DNA of 64,000 nt, taken from Bacteroides propionicigenes (GTDB lineage Bacteria; Bacteroidota; Bacteroidia; Bacteroidales; Bacteroidaceae). This document shows positions 27,453-36,991 of the stretch, one piece after another (positions within the stretch are counted from its first letter, which is position 1; every line of letters starts with the position of its first letter). Under the pieces are notes generated by a model, which saw nothing but the letters and a program-made list of their open reading frames with translations, was not told the DNA's origin and did not search any database. The position numbers and the translations under genes are program-made. The stretch spans positions 124,001-188,000 of the forward strand of contig NZ_JAHBBW010000003.1 of the NCBI RefSeq assembly GCF_018390535.1. The letters are read 5' to 3'.

Positions 27453-29354
27453 ATGAAAGAAAGGCTTATAGGATTCCTCAAGACATATCTCTTGTTTGTT
27501 TGCATCTTTGCATTGCAGAAACCGTTTTTTATGCTCTTTTACCGCCCGTTGTACGAAGGCGTTTCGTGGACGGAGTGGTTTAGTGTGATGTGGCATGGAT
27601 TGCCGTTGGACTTATCGCTTGCAGGCTATCTGACTGCCATTCCGGGGTTGCTTTTTATCTGTTCCGCATGGGCGGTTCCCAATCTTCTCCGCCGTATATG
27701 GTGCGGCTACTTTATCTTTGTTTCCGTTTTGCTTTCCATCATATTTACCGTCGATATCGGATTGTATGAATATTGGGGATTCCGTTTGGACGCTACTCCT
27801 TTGTTCTATTTCTTTTCTTCACCGAAAGATGCGGTGGCAAGTGTCAGCTTTTGGATGGTAATCGGTGGTATTGTTGCCATGGTTGCCTATGCGTCGGTGT
27901 TGTATGGAGTATTCTATTTTGTCTTGTTGCAGAAAGGTGCGTTCAGACGTATGAAGATACCTTATCAGCGTTTGAAGGTTTCAGGTGTTTTGTTGCTGAT
28001 GACCGGGTTGTTGTTCATCCCGATTCGCGGAGGATTTACGGTATCCACCATGAATACGGGGAAAGTGTATTTCAGTACGAACCAGCGTTTGAATCATGCC
28101 GCCATTAACCCGGCTTTCAGCCTTATGGAATCTCTCTCCAAGCAGAAGGATTTTGGAAAACAGTATCGTTTTATGGAAGCGGATGCGGCAGACCGCATTT
28201 TTTCCGGTTTGGTGGATCCCGCTGTTTTGAAGAACGACACTCTTCTGACCGATTCCTTACGGCAAGTTCCGGATTCTCTGCATTCATTGTTTACGACACA
28301 GCGTCCCGATGTGCTCTTTGTTATTATGGAGAGTTTCTCTTCGCACCTGATGGCTACGTTGGGAGGAGAGCCGGATGTGGCTGTGAACTTGGACAGTCTG
28401 GCGCAAGAAGGGGTGCTCTTTACCAATTTTTATGCCAACAGTTTCCGCACAGACCGGGGATTGGTAGCCATTTTGAGCGGTTATCCGGCACAACCCACCA
28501 CCAGTATAATGAAATATCCTCGTAAGACGCAGTCCATCCCTGCCATTGCGGGCAGCTTGAGGAATGCAGGTTATAGAACCAAATACTACTATGGCGGCGA
28601 TGCGGACTTTACCAATATGCGTTCTTACCTGATGTCATCCGGATTTGAAGATATTGTAGCCGATCAGGATTTTCCGGTATCGGAGCGTTTAAGTAAGTGG
28701 GGAGTGCACGATCATCTTGTGTTCCGTCGTTTATTGGATGACTTGAGAGCGGAAGCGGCAGACAGCAGTTTGGCGGGGAAAGATGCACCGCACTTTCGCG
28801 TGCTGCAAACTTCCAGCAGCCACGAGCCTTTTGAGGTTCCTTACAGCCGCTTGGAGAACGAACGCCTGAATGCTTTCGCGTATACGGATAGTTGCATCGG
28901 TGACTTTGTAAGACAATTCCGTGAGTTGCCGCAATGGAAAAATACGGCTGTTGTGTTTGTGCCCGACCATCTGGGGGCCTATCCCGAGCATATCAGTAAT
29001 CTTGAAATAGACAGATACCGGGTTCCGTTGCTGATAGTGGGAGGAGCAGTGCGTGAGCCGAGACGTGTTGATGTTTACGGTTCGCAACAGGATATTGCCG
29101 CTACCTTGTTGGCGCAACTGTCCTTGCCTCATGGTAAATTTACGTTCAGCAAAGATATGCTGAATCCTGATTCTCCGCATTTTGCTTTCTTTACCGCACA
29201 CGACGCTTTCGGTCTTGTGACGCCGGACAATCAGCTGATATTTAATAATGAATCAAATGCAATAGCTGTGGATGAAGGCTCGAAGAAAGGGCAGAACCTC
29301 TCTTTGGGACAGGCTTATTTGCAGAAATTGTATGACGATATAGCCAAAAGATAG
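27453..29354 (+). CDS. LTA-synthase-like membrane sulfatase/phosphoglycerol transferase
   Basis: A 633-residue membrane protein. About five TM helices fill the first 190 residues. The rest is an extracytoplasmic alkaline-phosphatase/sulfatase-fold domain: VLFVIMESFSSH (metal-binding Glu), NSFRTDRGLVAILSG (nucleophile Thr), TSSSHEPFEVP and VVFVPDHLGAYPEH (metal Asp/His). This is the LtaS/OpgB architecture, which transfers phosphoglycerol or phosphoethanolamine groups to envelope glycans or lipids. In a diderm the acceptor is probably lipid A, a glycan or a lipid, which is inference. It is followed after 1 bp by a PAP2 phosphatase, then by an MscS channel, an envelope-directed operon. Confidence 0.85.
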   Translation: MKERLIGFLKTYLLFVCIFALQKPFFMLFYRPLYEGVSWTEWFSVMWHGLPLDLSLAGYLTAIPGLLFICSAWAVPNLLRRIWCGYFIFVSVLLSIIFTVDIGLYEYWGFRLDATPLFYFFSSPKDAVASVSFWMVIGGIVAMVAYASVLYGVFYFVLLQKGAFRRMKIPYQRLKVSGVLLLMTGLLFIPIRGGFTVSTMNTGKVYFSTNQRLNHAAINPAFSLMESLSKQKDFGKQYRFMEADAADRIFSGLVDPAVLKNDTLLTDSLRQVPDSLHSLFTTQRPDVLFVIMESFSSHLMATLGGEPDVAVNLDSLAQEGVLFTNFYANSFRTDRGLVAILSGYPAQPTTSIMKYPRKTQSIPAIAGSLRNAGYRTKYYYGGDADFTNMRSYLMSSGFEDIVADQDFPVSERLSKWGVHDHLVFRRLLDDLRAEAADSSLAGKDAPHFRVLQTSSSHEPFEVPYSRLENERLNAFAYTDSCIGDFVRQFRELPQWKNTAVVFVPDHLGAYPEHISNLEIDRYRVPLLIVGGAVREPRRVDVYGSQQDIAATLLAQLSLPHGKFTFSKDMLNPDSPHFAFFTAHDAFGLVTPDNQLIFNNESNAIAVDEGSKKGQNLSLGQAYLQKLYDDIAKR

Positions 29355-29355
29355 A

Positions 29356-30024
29356 ATGATATTAGCTGATGTTTTATCAGGGTTGGTGGAAATGGATACC
29401 GACCTGTTGCTTGCCATCAACGGATGGCGTGCCGAATGGGCGGATCTGTTTATGTATGCCTTTAGTGGAAAATGGATTTGGATACCTTTATATGCGTCTA
29501 TTCTCTATGTGATAGCCCGTAATTTGCATTGGAAAGTAGCCATAGGTTGCGCCGTAGCCATTGCGCTGACAATCATTTTTGCCGACCAGATAGGAGCGAC
29601 CCTCATCCGTCCGTGGGTGTGCCGTCTGCGTCCTGCCAATCCGGAGAACCCCATTTCTGAGTTCGTACATATAGTAAATGGGTATCGGGGCGGACGATAC
29701 GGCTTTCCTTCCTGTCATGCCGCCAATACATTCGGACTTGCTTTCTTTTTGTTCTATCTGTTCCGCAATCGTGCTTTGAACTGGTTTATTATGGTATGGG
29801 CGCTGCTGACGTGTTATTCCCGTTCTTATTTGGGAGTGCATTATCCCGGAGACTTATTGGCGGGCGCTTTTATCGGTTTTGTCGGTGCGTCTCTTTGTTA
29901 CCGGCTTTTCTGCGGGGTGTGCAAGTATCGGCGGAGAGAAAATTATACGCATATTTATCTCCCGATTTGGGTGGGAGGCATTACTACGATAAACATCTTC
30001 CTTTATAGTTTGTTATCTTCTTAA
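29356..30024 (+). CDS. PAP2 family membrane phosphatase
   Basis: A 222-residue integral membrane protein with five or six TM helices. The three phosphatase motifs are present: RPWVCRLRP, FPSCHAANT (PSCH in place of the usual PSGH) and YSRSYLGVHYPGD with the catalytic His. Members dephosphorylate undecaprenyl diphosphate, phosphatidic acid or lipid A. It starts 1 bp after the LTA-synthase-like gene. If that gene releases a phosphorylated lipid, this enzyme could recycle it; this is context-based inference. Confidence 0.88.
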   Translation: MILADVLSGLVEMDTDLLLAINGWRAEWADLFMYAFSGKWIWIPLYASILYVIARNLHWKVAIGCAVAIALTIIFADQIGATLIRPWVCRLRPANPENPISEFVHIVNGYRGGRYGFPSCHAANTFGLAFFLFYLFRNRALNWFIMVWALLTCYSRSYLGVHYPGDLLAGAFIGFVGASLCYRLFCGVCKYRRRENYTHIYLPIWVGGITTINIFLYSLLSS

Positions 30025-30046
30025 CAGATCTATAAAACAGATATTT

Positions 30047-31216
30047 ATGATGAGTTTAGGAAGCTGGATGAACAACATCCTGATAGAATGGGGCGTAGAA
30101 CCGAAATTTGCAAATATGTTTGACGAGACAATTATTGCCGTATTGATGATAGGTGTGTCAGTAGGGTTGGATTATCTGTGTCAGGCTATATTCGTGGGAG
30201 GGATGAGGCACTATACAAAGCGCGCTCCTCACCAGTGGAATACATTGTTGATGAAGCGTAAGGTGGTCCATCATCTTATCCATATCCTGCCCGGTATATT
30301 GATTTACTTCTTGTTGCCTCTGGCTTTTGTGCGGGGAAAAGAAATCCTGGAATTTTCGCAGAAGATATGTGCGGTGTATATCATCACCGCAATACTGCTT
30401 ACTATCAACGGCTTGCTACTGGTGATGCTGGATGTGTACAATGCAAGGGACAAGCAAAAGAACCGTCCGATGAAAGGCTTTGTACAGGTTCTTCAGGTAT
30501 TGTTGTTCTTTATCGGGGGAATTGTTATTATTGCTGTGCTGATAAATAAATCTCCAATGACCTTGTTTGCGGGTTTGGGTGCATCGGCAGCCGTGTTGAT
30601 GTTGGTATTTAAAGACAGTATTCTTGGATTTGTGGCGGGGGTACAGCTTTCTGCCAATGATATGTTGCGTATTGGAGACTGGATAGCTTTGCCCAATAAC
30701 ACCGCCAATGGAACCGTGGAGGAAATCACTCTGAATACGGTGAAAATACGCAATTGGGACAATACAATCTCTACTGTACCGCCTTATACATTGGTGAATA
30801 ATTCTTTCCAGAACTGGCGCGGAATGCAAGAGAGTGGAGGCCGGCGTGTGAATAAGAATATTTATTTGGACATGACTACTTTGAAGTTTTGCACTCCCGA
30901 TATGTTGGATGCCATTCGTAAGGACATTCCTTTGATGGCGGACTATCAGCCGGCAGAGGGAGAAGTGCCCACTAATGCCCAGCTTTATCGTATTTATATT
31001 GAGCGTTATCTGTGCAGCCTTCCGGTTGTAAATCAGGATTTAGATTTAATTATCAGTCAAAAGGAGCCCACGACCTACGGGGTTCCCATTCAGGTTTATT
31101 TCTTTTCGCGCAATAAGGTATGGAAGGAGTACGAACGTATTCAGTCCGATATATTCGATCACTTGTTGGTAATGGTCGGTAAGTTTGACTTAAAGCTTTA
31201 CCAATATTCCGATTAA
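30047..31216 (+). CDS. MscS-type mechanosensitive channel (YbdG-like)
   Basis: A 389-residue inner-membrane protein. Several TM helices precede the pore-lining helix and MscS beta domain (GLGASAAVLMLVFKDSILGF, VQLSANDMLRIGDWIALPNN, GTVEEITLNTVKIRNWDN, PPYTLVNNSFQNWRGM). The size and the C-terminal VYFFSRNKVWKEYE match the YbdG-like branch, which opens under hypo-osmotic shock. It is the third gene of the envelope operon. The 3' end overlaps the convergent EEP gene by 4 bp. Confidence 0.92.
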   Translation: MMSLGSWMNNILIEWGVEPKFANMFDETIIAVLMIGVSVGLDYLCQAIFVGGMRHYTKRAPHQWNTLLMKRKVVHHLIHILPGILIYFLLPLAFVRGKEILEFSQKICAVYIITAILLTINGLLLVMLDVYNARDKQKNRPMKGFVQVLQVLLFFIGGIVIIAVLINKSPMTLFAGLGASAAVLMLVFKDSILGFVAGVQLSANDMLRIGDWIALPNNTANGTVEEITLNTVKIRNWDNTISTVPPYTLVNNSFQNWRGMQESGGRRVNKNIYLDMTTLKFCTPDMLDAIRKDIPLMADYQPAEGEVPTNAQLYRIYIERYLCSLPVVNQDLDLIISQKEPTTYGVPIQVYFFSRNKVWKEYERIQSDIFDHLLVMVGKFDLKLYQYSD

Positions 31217-32331
31217 TATAGTAGCTTGAACTCTGCCCATACGGGAAGGTGGTCGCTGTATCCCGCCTGATATTTCATACCGTAATAGGTGCGGAAAGGC
31301 TGACTGCCTCCATATTTCTTGTCTTCGGACAACAGAAAGGGTGCGAGGAACACATCGGCTTTATCTTCTGCTGTGTATAGCGGGGAATCCGGTTTCAGCA
31401 AGTTTCCCGAAAGGATAATATGGTCGAGTAGCCCCCATTCCCCTTGGTATTTGTAACTTCCGAAGCACTTGTCGGCGGTACTTTTCCTCGCTAAAAGATG
31501 ATAAAGGGTTTGGGAATCTAATGCATCTGTTTCCGTAGGCGGAACTCCGGCTTTTAATATCTTTTGTACGGACTTGTTGACGGGGTAGTCATTAAAGTCT
31601 CCCATAATGATAATTTGCGGACGGGTACGGGCTCTGCACAAGCTATCTGCCACATTCTTTAATCTTTGTGCTGCCGAAAGGCGGTAAGGCTCGGATGCCT
31701 TTGCCCCTCCGGAACGGGACGGGAAGTGAGTTATAAGTACATCTAAAGTGTCGTGGCTCAAAAGCAAGCCGCTGACATGGAGAATGTCGCGTGTGGGACG
31801 GCTTCTTTCATGAGGTTTTGTTACCGGATAACTTTGAGCGGACAACAATTTGAAAAGACCTCTTTGATACAGCAGTGCCACATCAATTCCCCGTTCGTCG
31901 GGAGAATGCGTAATGACATAGCGGTAATCGGCTTCCCGCAGAGCGGAATAGCGGGTAAGGTCGCGCAATACGCTGTCATTTTCTACTTCGCAGAGGGCTA
32001 CCAATGCAGGTGGTGTCCATCTGCCTACGGCAATAATGACGCGTGCAATGGCATCTAATTTCTTTTTGTATTTGGTATAGTTCCAGTGCCGGACGGCGCC
32101 AGCCAGAAATTCATAATCGTTTTTCAGTGTGTCATGGCGGCAGTCGAACAGGTTCTCTACGTTGTAGCTCATGATACGGAAGGTGAGGGTATCTTTTTTG
32201 ACCTGCCCGTACAACAAAGAGAATGGTAGGAAAGCAAGAAGTATAAAGACTGGTATGGAAACAAAAAGAAGCGGAGCATTTCTTCTTTTGCTCCGCATCT
32301 CTTCTTTATGTTTCCGTATTTGTATGTCCAT
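31213..32331 (-). CDS. Endonuclease/exonuclease/phosphatase family protein, exported
   Basis: A 372-residue protein with an N-terminal hydrophobic segment (LLFVSIPVFILLAFLPFSLL), so exported or membrane-anchored. The EEP fold residues are present: SYNVENLFD (Asn/Glu metal site), CEVEND, IIMGDFNDYP and YSDHLPVWAEF (catalytic Asp-His). The family covers nucleases, sphingomyelinases and inositol phosphatases; the substrate is not clear. The start codon shares one base with the pepD stop (TAATG), so it is translationally coupled to pepD. Confidence 0.88.
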   Translation of the reverse strand: MDIQIRKHKEEMRSKRRNAPLLFVSIPVFILLAFLPFSLLYGQVKKDTLTFRIMSYNVENLFDCRHDTLKNDYEFLAGAVRHWNYTKYKKKLDAIARVIIAVGRWTPPALVALCEVENDSVLRDLTRYSALREADYRYVITHSPDERGIDVALLYQRGLFKLLSAQSYPVTKPHERSRPTRDILHVSGLLLSHDTLDVLITHFPSRSGGAKASEPYRLSAAQRLKNVADSLCRARTRPQIIIMGDFNDYPVNKSVQKILKAGVPPTETDALDSQTLYHLLARKSTADKCFGSYKYQGEWGLLDHIILSGNLLKPDSPLYTAEDKADVFLAPFLLSEDKKYGGSQPFRTYYGMKYQAGYSDHLPVWAEFKLLY

Positions 32332-33791
32332 TAATTCTTGGCAGGGATATGTTTCAATATATCCAGCAGATGGTCCCAGAATTTCTGTACGGTGGGAATG
32401 AGCATCCGTTCATCGGGAGAGTGTACTCCTTGCAGGGTAGGCCCGAAAGAAATCATATCCAATGAGGGGTATTTATCGAGAAATAACCCGCATTCCAGTC
32501 CGGCATGGATAGCCTTTATTTGGGCATCTACACCGAACAGGCGTTTGTATGATTCCGCTGCAACTTCCAGTATCTCAGAGTGCGGATTGGGTTTCCAACC
32601 CGGATAACCGTCGCCGAAAGAAACGCTTGCCCCTGCCATTTCGAATACGGTACGTACCATAGTGGCGATGTCCTGTTTGGAGGACTCGGTAGAACTGCGT
32701 TGGCTTGTTTCTATGCGGATTATATTACCCGGTTTCATCTTTACGGATGCAAGATTGGTGGAAGTTTCTACCAAGCCCGGAATATCCTGACTCATGGCGT
32801 ATACTCCATGTGGAGCAGCATAAAGGGCCTGCAGCAAATGTTCGGTCGTATCTTTATCAATGGCCTTAGTGCGGGGATTCTCCGATTCGAGAACAAACTG
32901 CAAATCAGGGTCCGCTACGGCATACTCTGCCTCGGCTTGGGCTGCAAATACATTTAAATCGGTGCGCAGGGCGTGCTTGTCGGCTTCGGGGATGGCTATA
33001 ACGGCGTGTGCTTCGCGTGCAATAGCATTACGCAGGTTGCCGCCGTCTATTTCGCAGAGATACATATCGTACTTCTTGAAAGTCTGGCTTAGAAAGCGGT
33101 TCAGCAACTTGTTGGCATTGCCTCGTCCCAAATGAATATCGCCGCCGGAGTGCCCGCCCTTCAGACCTTTCACCTGTACTTTGCAGAAGAAATATCCGGC
33201 AGGCACATCCACCTCCTTATAGGTAAACTCGGCAACAGAGTCTATGCCGCCTGCACAGCCGATAAAAAGTTCGCCCTCGTCTTCGGAGTCGAGGTTCAGG
33301 AGAATATCACCGCTCATAAAACCTTCCTGCAAAGCAAAAGCACCCGTCAGTCCGGTTTCTTCGTCTACGGTGAACAGACATTCTACAGGACCATGTTCAA
33401 TGCTGTCATCGGCAAGGATAGCCAGTTCGGTTGCTACACCGATACCGTTATCCGCCCCCAGCGTTGTGCCTTTGGCTTTCAGCCATTCTCCGTCTATCTC
33501 GGTTTCGATAGGGTCGGTGAGGAAATCATGTTTTACATCGTTGTTCTTCTCGCATACCATGTCCACATGCGACTGAAGCACAACTGTTTTTCGATTTTCC
33601 ATACCCGGAGTGGCAAGCTTCTTTATCAGTACGTTTCCGGCTTCATCCACTTTCGTTTCCAACTTATGTTTTTCTCCGAATGCTTTTAAGAAAGCAATAA
33701 TCTTTTCTTCCTTTTTGGAAGGACGCGGTACTTGGCAGATTTCCTCAAAATAGCGAAATACGCCGGCCGGTTTCAAGTCTTTTTTTTCCAT
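32331..33791 (-). CDS. pepD: Aminoacyl-histidine dipeptidase (M20)
   Basis: A 486-residue cytosolic metallopeptidase that cleaves dipeptides such as carnosine-like Xaa-His. M20 zinc ligands and catalytic acids appear in LQSHVDMVCEKN, TTLGADNGIGVA, FTVDEETGLTGA and LLNLDSEDEGE, with the dimerisation/lid domain inserted after residue 200. The length and the PSKKEEKIIAFL start match PepD. It is the first gene of a two-gene unit with the EEP gene. Confidence 0.95.
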   Translation of the reverse strand: MEKKDLKPAGVFRYFEEICQVPRPSKKEEKIIAFLKAFGEKHKLETKVDEAGNVLIKKLATPGMENRKTVVLQSHVDMVCEKNNDVKHDFLTDPIETEIDGEWLKAKGTTLGADNGIGVATELAILADDSIEHGPVECLFTVDEETGLTGAFALQEGFMSGDILLNLDSEDEGELFIGCAGGIDSVAEFTYKEVDVPAGYFFCKVQVKGLKGGHSGGDIHLGRGNANKLLNRFLSQTFKKYDMYLCEIDGGNLRNAIAREAHAVIAIPEADKHALRTDLNVFAAQAEAEYAVADPDLQFVLESENPRTKAIDKDTTEHLLQALYAAPHGVYAMSQDIPGLVETSTNLASVKMKPGNIIRIETSQRSSTESSKQDIATMVRTVFEMAGASVSFGDGYPGWKPNPHSEILEVAAESYKRLFGVDAQIKAIHAGLECGLFLDKYPSLDMISFGPTLQGVHSPDERMLIPTVQKFWDHLLDILKHIPAKN

Positions 33792-33969
33792 ATCTTATAG
33801 TTTATAACAGACAGGATACACTTGATATGTATTCTAATCTTCTGTTTTTGAAATTCAATTCTTATACAAATTAACCTCTTATTGCTAAAGATGGTTAAAT
33901 TGATTGGCTATTTTATTTCCCTTTCTCTTTTTTTAGAGTAAAAAAGGATGCTTAGTCCAACCAAAGCCC

Positions 33970-33977
33970 TATATTTG
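33970..33977 (+). promoter_or_regulatory. Bacteroidota -7 element for the 79-aa membrane protein/OmpH unit
   Basis: TATATTTG (TAnnTTTG), about 88 bp upstream of the first likely start at 34065. The rest of the 273-bp gap after pepD (33792-34064) is AT-rich and shows no other clear feature. Confidence 0.45.
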
Positions 33978-34064
33978 CACCCACAAAACAGAGTAAGCTA
34001 AGAGTGAAAACAAAATTCAAACGCTTTTTGCTGAGTGGTATTCTGTTTTTATGCAACAAAATTA

Positions 34065-34304
34065 ATGGAAATGCTTGGTACATTATTGATAACTTTGTTA
34101 ATAGTTGCTATTTGCATTGTTTTATTGGGCGTAAAGGTCTTTTTTGTGAAAGGCGGCAGGTTTCCTAACGGACACGTCAGCGGCAATAAAGCAATGCGGG
34201 ATAGAGGAATCGGGTGTGTACAGTCGCAAGACAGGGAGGCACAAAAGAAAAGCCGTTTCTCTATTGATGACTTGGAGAAAACCTTAAACGATAGTATGAA
34301 CTAA
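34065..34304 (+). CDS. Small conserved membrane protein, function unknown
   Basis: About 79 residues. One N-terminal TM helix (LLITLLIVAICIVLLGVKVFFV) is followed by a charged soluble tail: GGRFPNGHVSGNKAMRDRGI, then GCVQSQDREAQ. I do not recognise a family function. The in-frame ATGs at 34065 (MEMLGT) and 34071 both give a sensible membrane protein; an ATG at 34035 would add ten residues without a purine-rich site. It precedes ompH by 29 bp and is probably co-transcribed with it. Confidence 0.65.
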   Translation: MEMLGTLLITLLIVAICIVLLGVKVFFVKGGRFPNGHVSGNKAMRDRGIGCVQSQDREAQKKSRFSIDDLEKTLNDSMN

Positions 34305-34333
34305 ATAAACTAAAAACAATATTTTTACAAATT

Positions 34334-34936
34334 ATGAAGAGATTAAACTACCTCGTAAACGGTTTGGCAGCTCTTGCACTAATCGTTTTATTTTCTCAAT
34401 GCGCTGGTAAAGCCGATAATCAGACAGCAAATGCTTCAACACAAGCAGCCGGATTATCCGGAATGAAAATTGCTTATGTAGAAATAGATACGCTTTTGGC
34501 AAAATATAACTATTGTGTTGACTTGAACGAGGCAATGGTGAAGAAAAGCGAAAATGTACGTTTGACTTTGAACCAGAAGGCTAAAGACCTTGACCGTCAG
34601 AAACAAGAGTTCCAAACTAAAGTTCAGAACAATGCATATCTGACACAGGAGCGCGCTCAACAGGAATACAACCGTATTGCTAAATTGGAACAAGACCTGC
34701 AGAATTTGGGTAACAAGCTACAGTCTGAGTTGATGAGTGAGAACGAAAAGAACAGTTTGCAGTTGCGTGACTCTATTAACGCTTTCCTGAAGGAATACAA
34801 CAAGACAAAAGGTTACAGTATGATTATCAGCAACACCGGCTTTGACAATCTGTTGTATGCTGACAGCATTTATAACATTACACGTGAAATCTTGGACGGT
34901 TTGAATGCAAGATACTCTTCTCCTGCAAAGAAATAA
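34334..34936 (+). CDS. OmpH/Skp-family periplasmic chaperone, lipoprotein form
   Basis: A 200-residue protein with a lipobox (LFSQC, Cys23). Residues 65-150 are a long coiled coil (KSENVRLTLNQKAKDLDRQK, ERAQQEYNRIAKLEQDLQNL), the tentacle of Skp-type chaperones that hold unfolded outer-membrane proteins. The N- and C-terminal parts (MKIAYVEIDTLL, YSMIISNTGFDNLLYADS) form the trimeric body. A lipid anchor differs from soluble Skp of E. coli, but such variants occur in Bacteroidota. A strong hairpin (35024-35068) follows. Confidence 0.85.
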   Translation: MKRLNYLVNGLAALALIVLFSQCAGKADNQTANASTQAAGLSGMKIAYVEIDTLLAKYNYCVDLNEAMVKKSENVRLTLNQKAKDLDRQKQEFQTKVQNNAYLTQERAQQEYNRIAKLEQDLQNLGNKLQSELMSENEKNSLQLRDSINAFLKEYNKTKGYSMIISNTGFDNLLYADSIYNITREILDGLNARYSSPAKK

Positions 34937-35023
34937 GTAGGGCGAGTAATTGCAGAATATTTAGTTAACTTGTTTGTATATAATGAGTTAATAAGATACA
35001 CCATACTAAGTTAACATCATAAG

Positions 35024-35069
35024 AAAAGGAAGTTAATATCATGCAAGGCATGAAGTTAACTTCCTTTTT
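35024..35069. terminator. Bidirectional terminator between ompH and the NlpE-like gene
   Basis: Arms AAAAGGAAGTTAA (35024-35036) and TTAACTTCCTTTT (35056-35068) pair perfectly over 13 bp, with an inner CATGC/GCATG stem. A/T runs on both sides serve the two convergent genes. Confidence 0.85.
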
Positions 35070-35088
35070 GATGTTCAGTGGCGACTGT

Positions 35089-35562
35089 TTATTTCACTTG
35101 AATAATGTCGTAATTCAAATCGCTGACAGCCTCTTGCAGACTATCGTTTACCAGTCTTAAAGTAGTGTCATTGATAACAACGAAGTATACGGGAGAGTCA
35201 CCGTCGTTGGGAGTCAGCTTATAGGCCGTTTTCTTATTGTTGTTAACGTCCTTTTGGATAACCTGACGTTTTCCTGTGGAAGTGAAGGATTTATTTTTTC
35301 CTTGTCCTTCTGCATCCAGATAAGTCGTAACTAAGGTATAACCGCTTTCGCCGTCGGGACCTATGCTGTCTACACTCAATACGTACTGAATGCCCGGACC
35401 GTCGGCTGCAGGGAGTATACCTTCATAAACGGCTACTGCAGAAGAATCGTTGCCTACAACAGTCATGACACCCTCATCCATAGTGTCGTTGTTCTGATTT
35501 CCTTTTGATTGGCAGGATACCAATGCAGCGGCAATTGCTGCAATCATCATTACTTTTTTCAT
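35089..35562 (-). CDS. NlpE-like lipoprotein
   Basis: A 157-residue lipoprotein (AALVSC, Cys17). The segment VYEGILPAADGPGIQYVL corresponds to the NlpE N-domain start, which in E. coli contains a CxxC; here the pair is replaced by AxxG. Later strands (GYTLVTTYLDAEG, TAYKLTPNDGDSPVYFVV) fit the small beta-barrel. E. coli NlpE senses surface contact and activates Cpx; Bacteroidota relatives are numerous and not characterised in detail. It lies 43 bp downstream of the CBS-domain gene on the same strand. Confidence 0.72.
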   Translation of the reverse strand: MKKVMMIAAIAAALVSCQSKGNQNNDTMDEGVMTVVGNDSSAVAVYEGILPAADGPGIQYVLSVDSIGPDGESGYTLVTTYLDAEGQGKNKSFTSTGKRQVIQKDVNNNKKTAYKLTPNDGDSPVYFVVINDTTLRLVNDSLQEAVSDLNYDIIQVK

Positions 35563-35605
35563 TGCTTTAATGGTTTAAATTAATATTAAGAGACGCCAAC
35601 GGCGT

Positions 35606-36898
35606 TTATTCTTCGTCTTCTCGTTTTATAACGAGCAATTTATCTACTCTTCCACGATCCATATCTACAATTTCAAACTCCAAGTTTTTGTAACTGAAAA
35701 TATCACCGGCTTTTGGAACCCGCCCGATAAGGAACATGGCAAGTCCGCTTAATGTTGTGAAATCCTCTTCTTTCAAGTCGTCATAGCTCAGTATGCCCAT
35801 TGCTTCCATAAAGTCGCCTATATTCATGGAAGCTTCTACCAACATGGAGCCGTCTGTTCGGGTCACTATCTCTTCTTCTTCCGTTTCGTTCTCTTCCAAA
35901 ATGTCCCCGAAGATACTTTCCGTTAAATCGTGCAAGGTAATAATGCCTTCTGTATTTCCATACTCGTCTACAACAACTCCGAACTTGTTTTTGTTCTTCT
36001 TGAAGAGCTCTAAAACTTTCTTGGCATATAAACTTTCAGGAATAAACAGGGGTGGACGGGCGATGTTACGCAGGTTGAACGGTTGTTCGCCGCCCAACAT
36101 CAAGATAATGTCTTTTACGGAAACCACTCCTATGATTTCATCCTTACCGCTTTCCACCAACAAATATTTGCTGAAATGTTCTTCATGAATAATCCGTAAC
36201 ACCTCTTCTTGTGTGTCGGTGGGATGCAGTACTATTACATCGCGTCGATGTGTCATCAGGTCATTGGCTCTTTTGTCCGAGAAACGGAAAACATCACGCA
36301 GCATTTCTGTTTCATCCTTGTCGATAACACCTTGTTCGGAACTTTGATGCAGAATCATTTTCAATTCTTCTTGGGTCATTTGCCGTTCTTCTCCTTCTTT
36401 CATGCCGATGAGCTTGTTTGTCAGTTTGGTAGAAGCGCTGAGGAGACATACAAACGGATAGGATACCTTAGTGAGCACAATCATAAAGGGACTGAGCAGG
36501 GTAGCATAACGTTCCGGGTTGTTTAATGCTATTGATTTGGGAACCAGTTCTCCGATAATGAGTGACAAGTAGGTAATAACGGCTACGGTAGTAATCATTG
36601 CAAGGTCTTTGGCATATAATTCCAGACCGGGAATCATTGCAAACAGCGGAACTACGTCGTCGGCTATGGCTACACCGCCGTAAGCACCGGATATAATGCC
36701 AATCAGTGTAATACCGATTTGGATGGTGGAGAGAAACTTTTCCGGTTCTTCCAATTGTTTCAGAACGCCTTTCGCACTTTTATTACCTTTTCCTACGAGG
36801 GTTTCTAAGCGTGCTTTGCTTGAAGATACTAATGCGATTTCATACATGGCAAAGATGCCATTCAAGATAAGTAAAAATAGAATAATAATGAATTCCAT
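35606..36898 (-). CDS. CNNM/hemolysin-C-like membrane protein with CBS domains
   Basis: A 430-residue protein: DUF21 transmembrane domain (residues 1-190, ending with ELVPKSIALNNPERYA), a CBS pair (about 205-335; LMTHRRDVIVLHPTD, FKKNKNKFGVVVDEYGNTEG) and a C-terminal CorC_HlyC domain (ILSYDDLKEEDFTTLSGLA). Family members transport or sense Mg2+ or other divalent cations; the old name hemolysin is misleading. A -7 element at 36924-36931 lies upstream, and the NlpE-like gene follows in the same direction. Confidence 0.92.
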   Translation of the reverse strand: MEFIIILFLLILNGIFAMYEIALVSSSKARLETLVGKGNKSAKGVLKQLEEPEKFLSTIQIGITLIGIISGAYGGVAIADDVVPLFAMIPGLELYAKDLAMITTVAVITYLSLIIGELVPKSIALNNPERYATLLSPFMIVLTKVSYPFVCLLSASTKLTNKLIGMKEGEERQMTQEELKMILHQSSEQGVIDKDETEMLRDVFRFSDKRANDLMTHRRDVIVLHPTDTQEEVLRIIHEEHFSKYLLVESGKDEIIGVVSVKDIILMLGGEQPFNLRNIARPPLFIPESLYAKKVLELFKKNKNKFGVVVDEYGNTEGIITLHDLTESIFGDILEENETEEEEIVTRTDGSMLVEASMNIGDFMEAMGILSYDDLKEEDFTTLSGLAMFLIGRVPKAGDIFSYKNLEFEIVDMDRGRVDKLLVIKREDEE

Positions 36899-36923
36899 GT
36901 TTGGATTACAAATTGTTTGTGCA

Positions 36924-36931
36924 CAAAGGTA
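36924..36931 (-). promoter_or_regulatory. Bacteroidota -7 element for the CNNM-like gene
   Basis: TACCTTTG on the minus strand, 26 bp before the ATG at 36898; fits TAnnTTTG. Confidence 0.45.
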
Positions 36932-36991
36932 ATGTTTTTCAAATATTTATTGTTAATATTGCTGTCTCTTAAGAAGATTAAACAAATTAAC

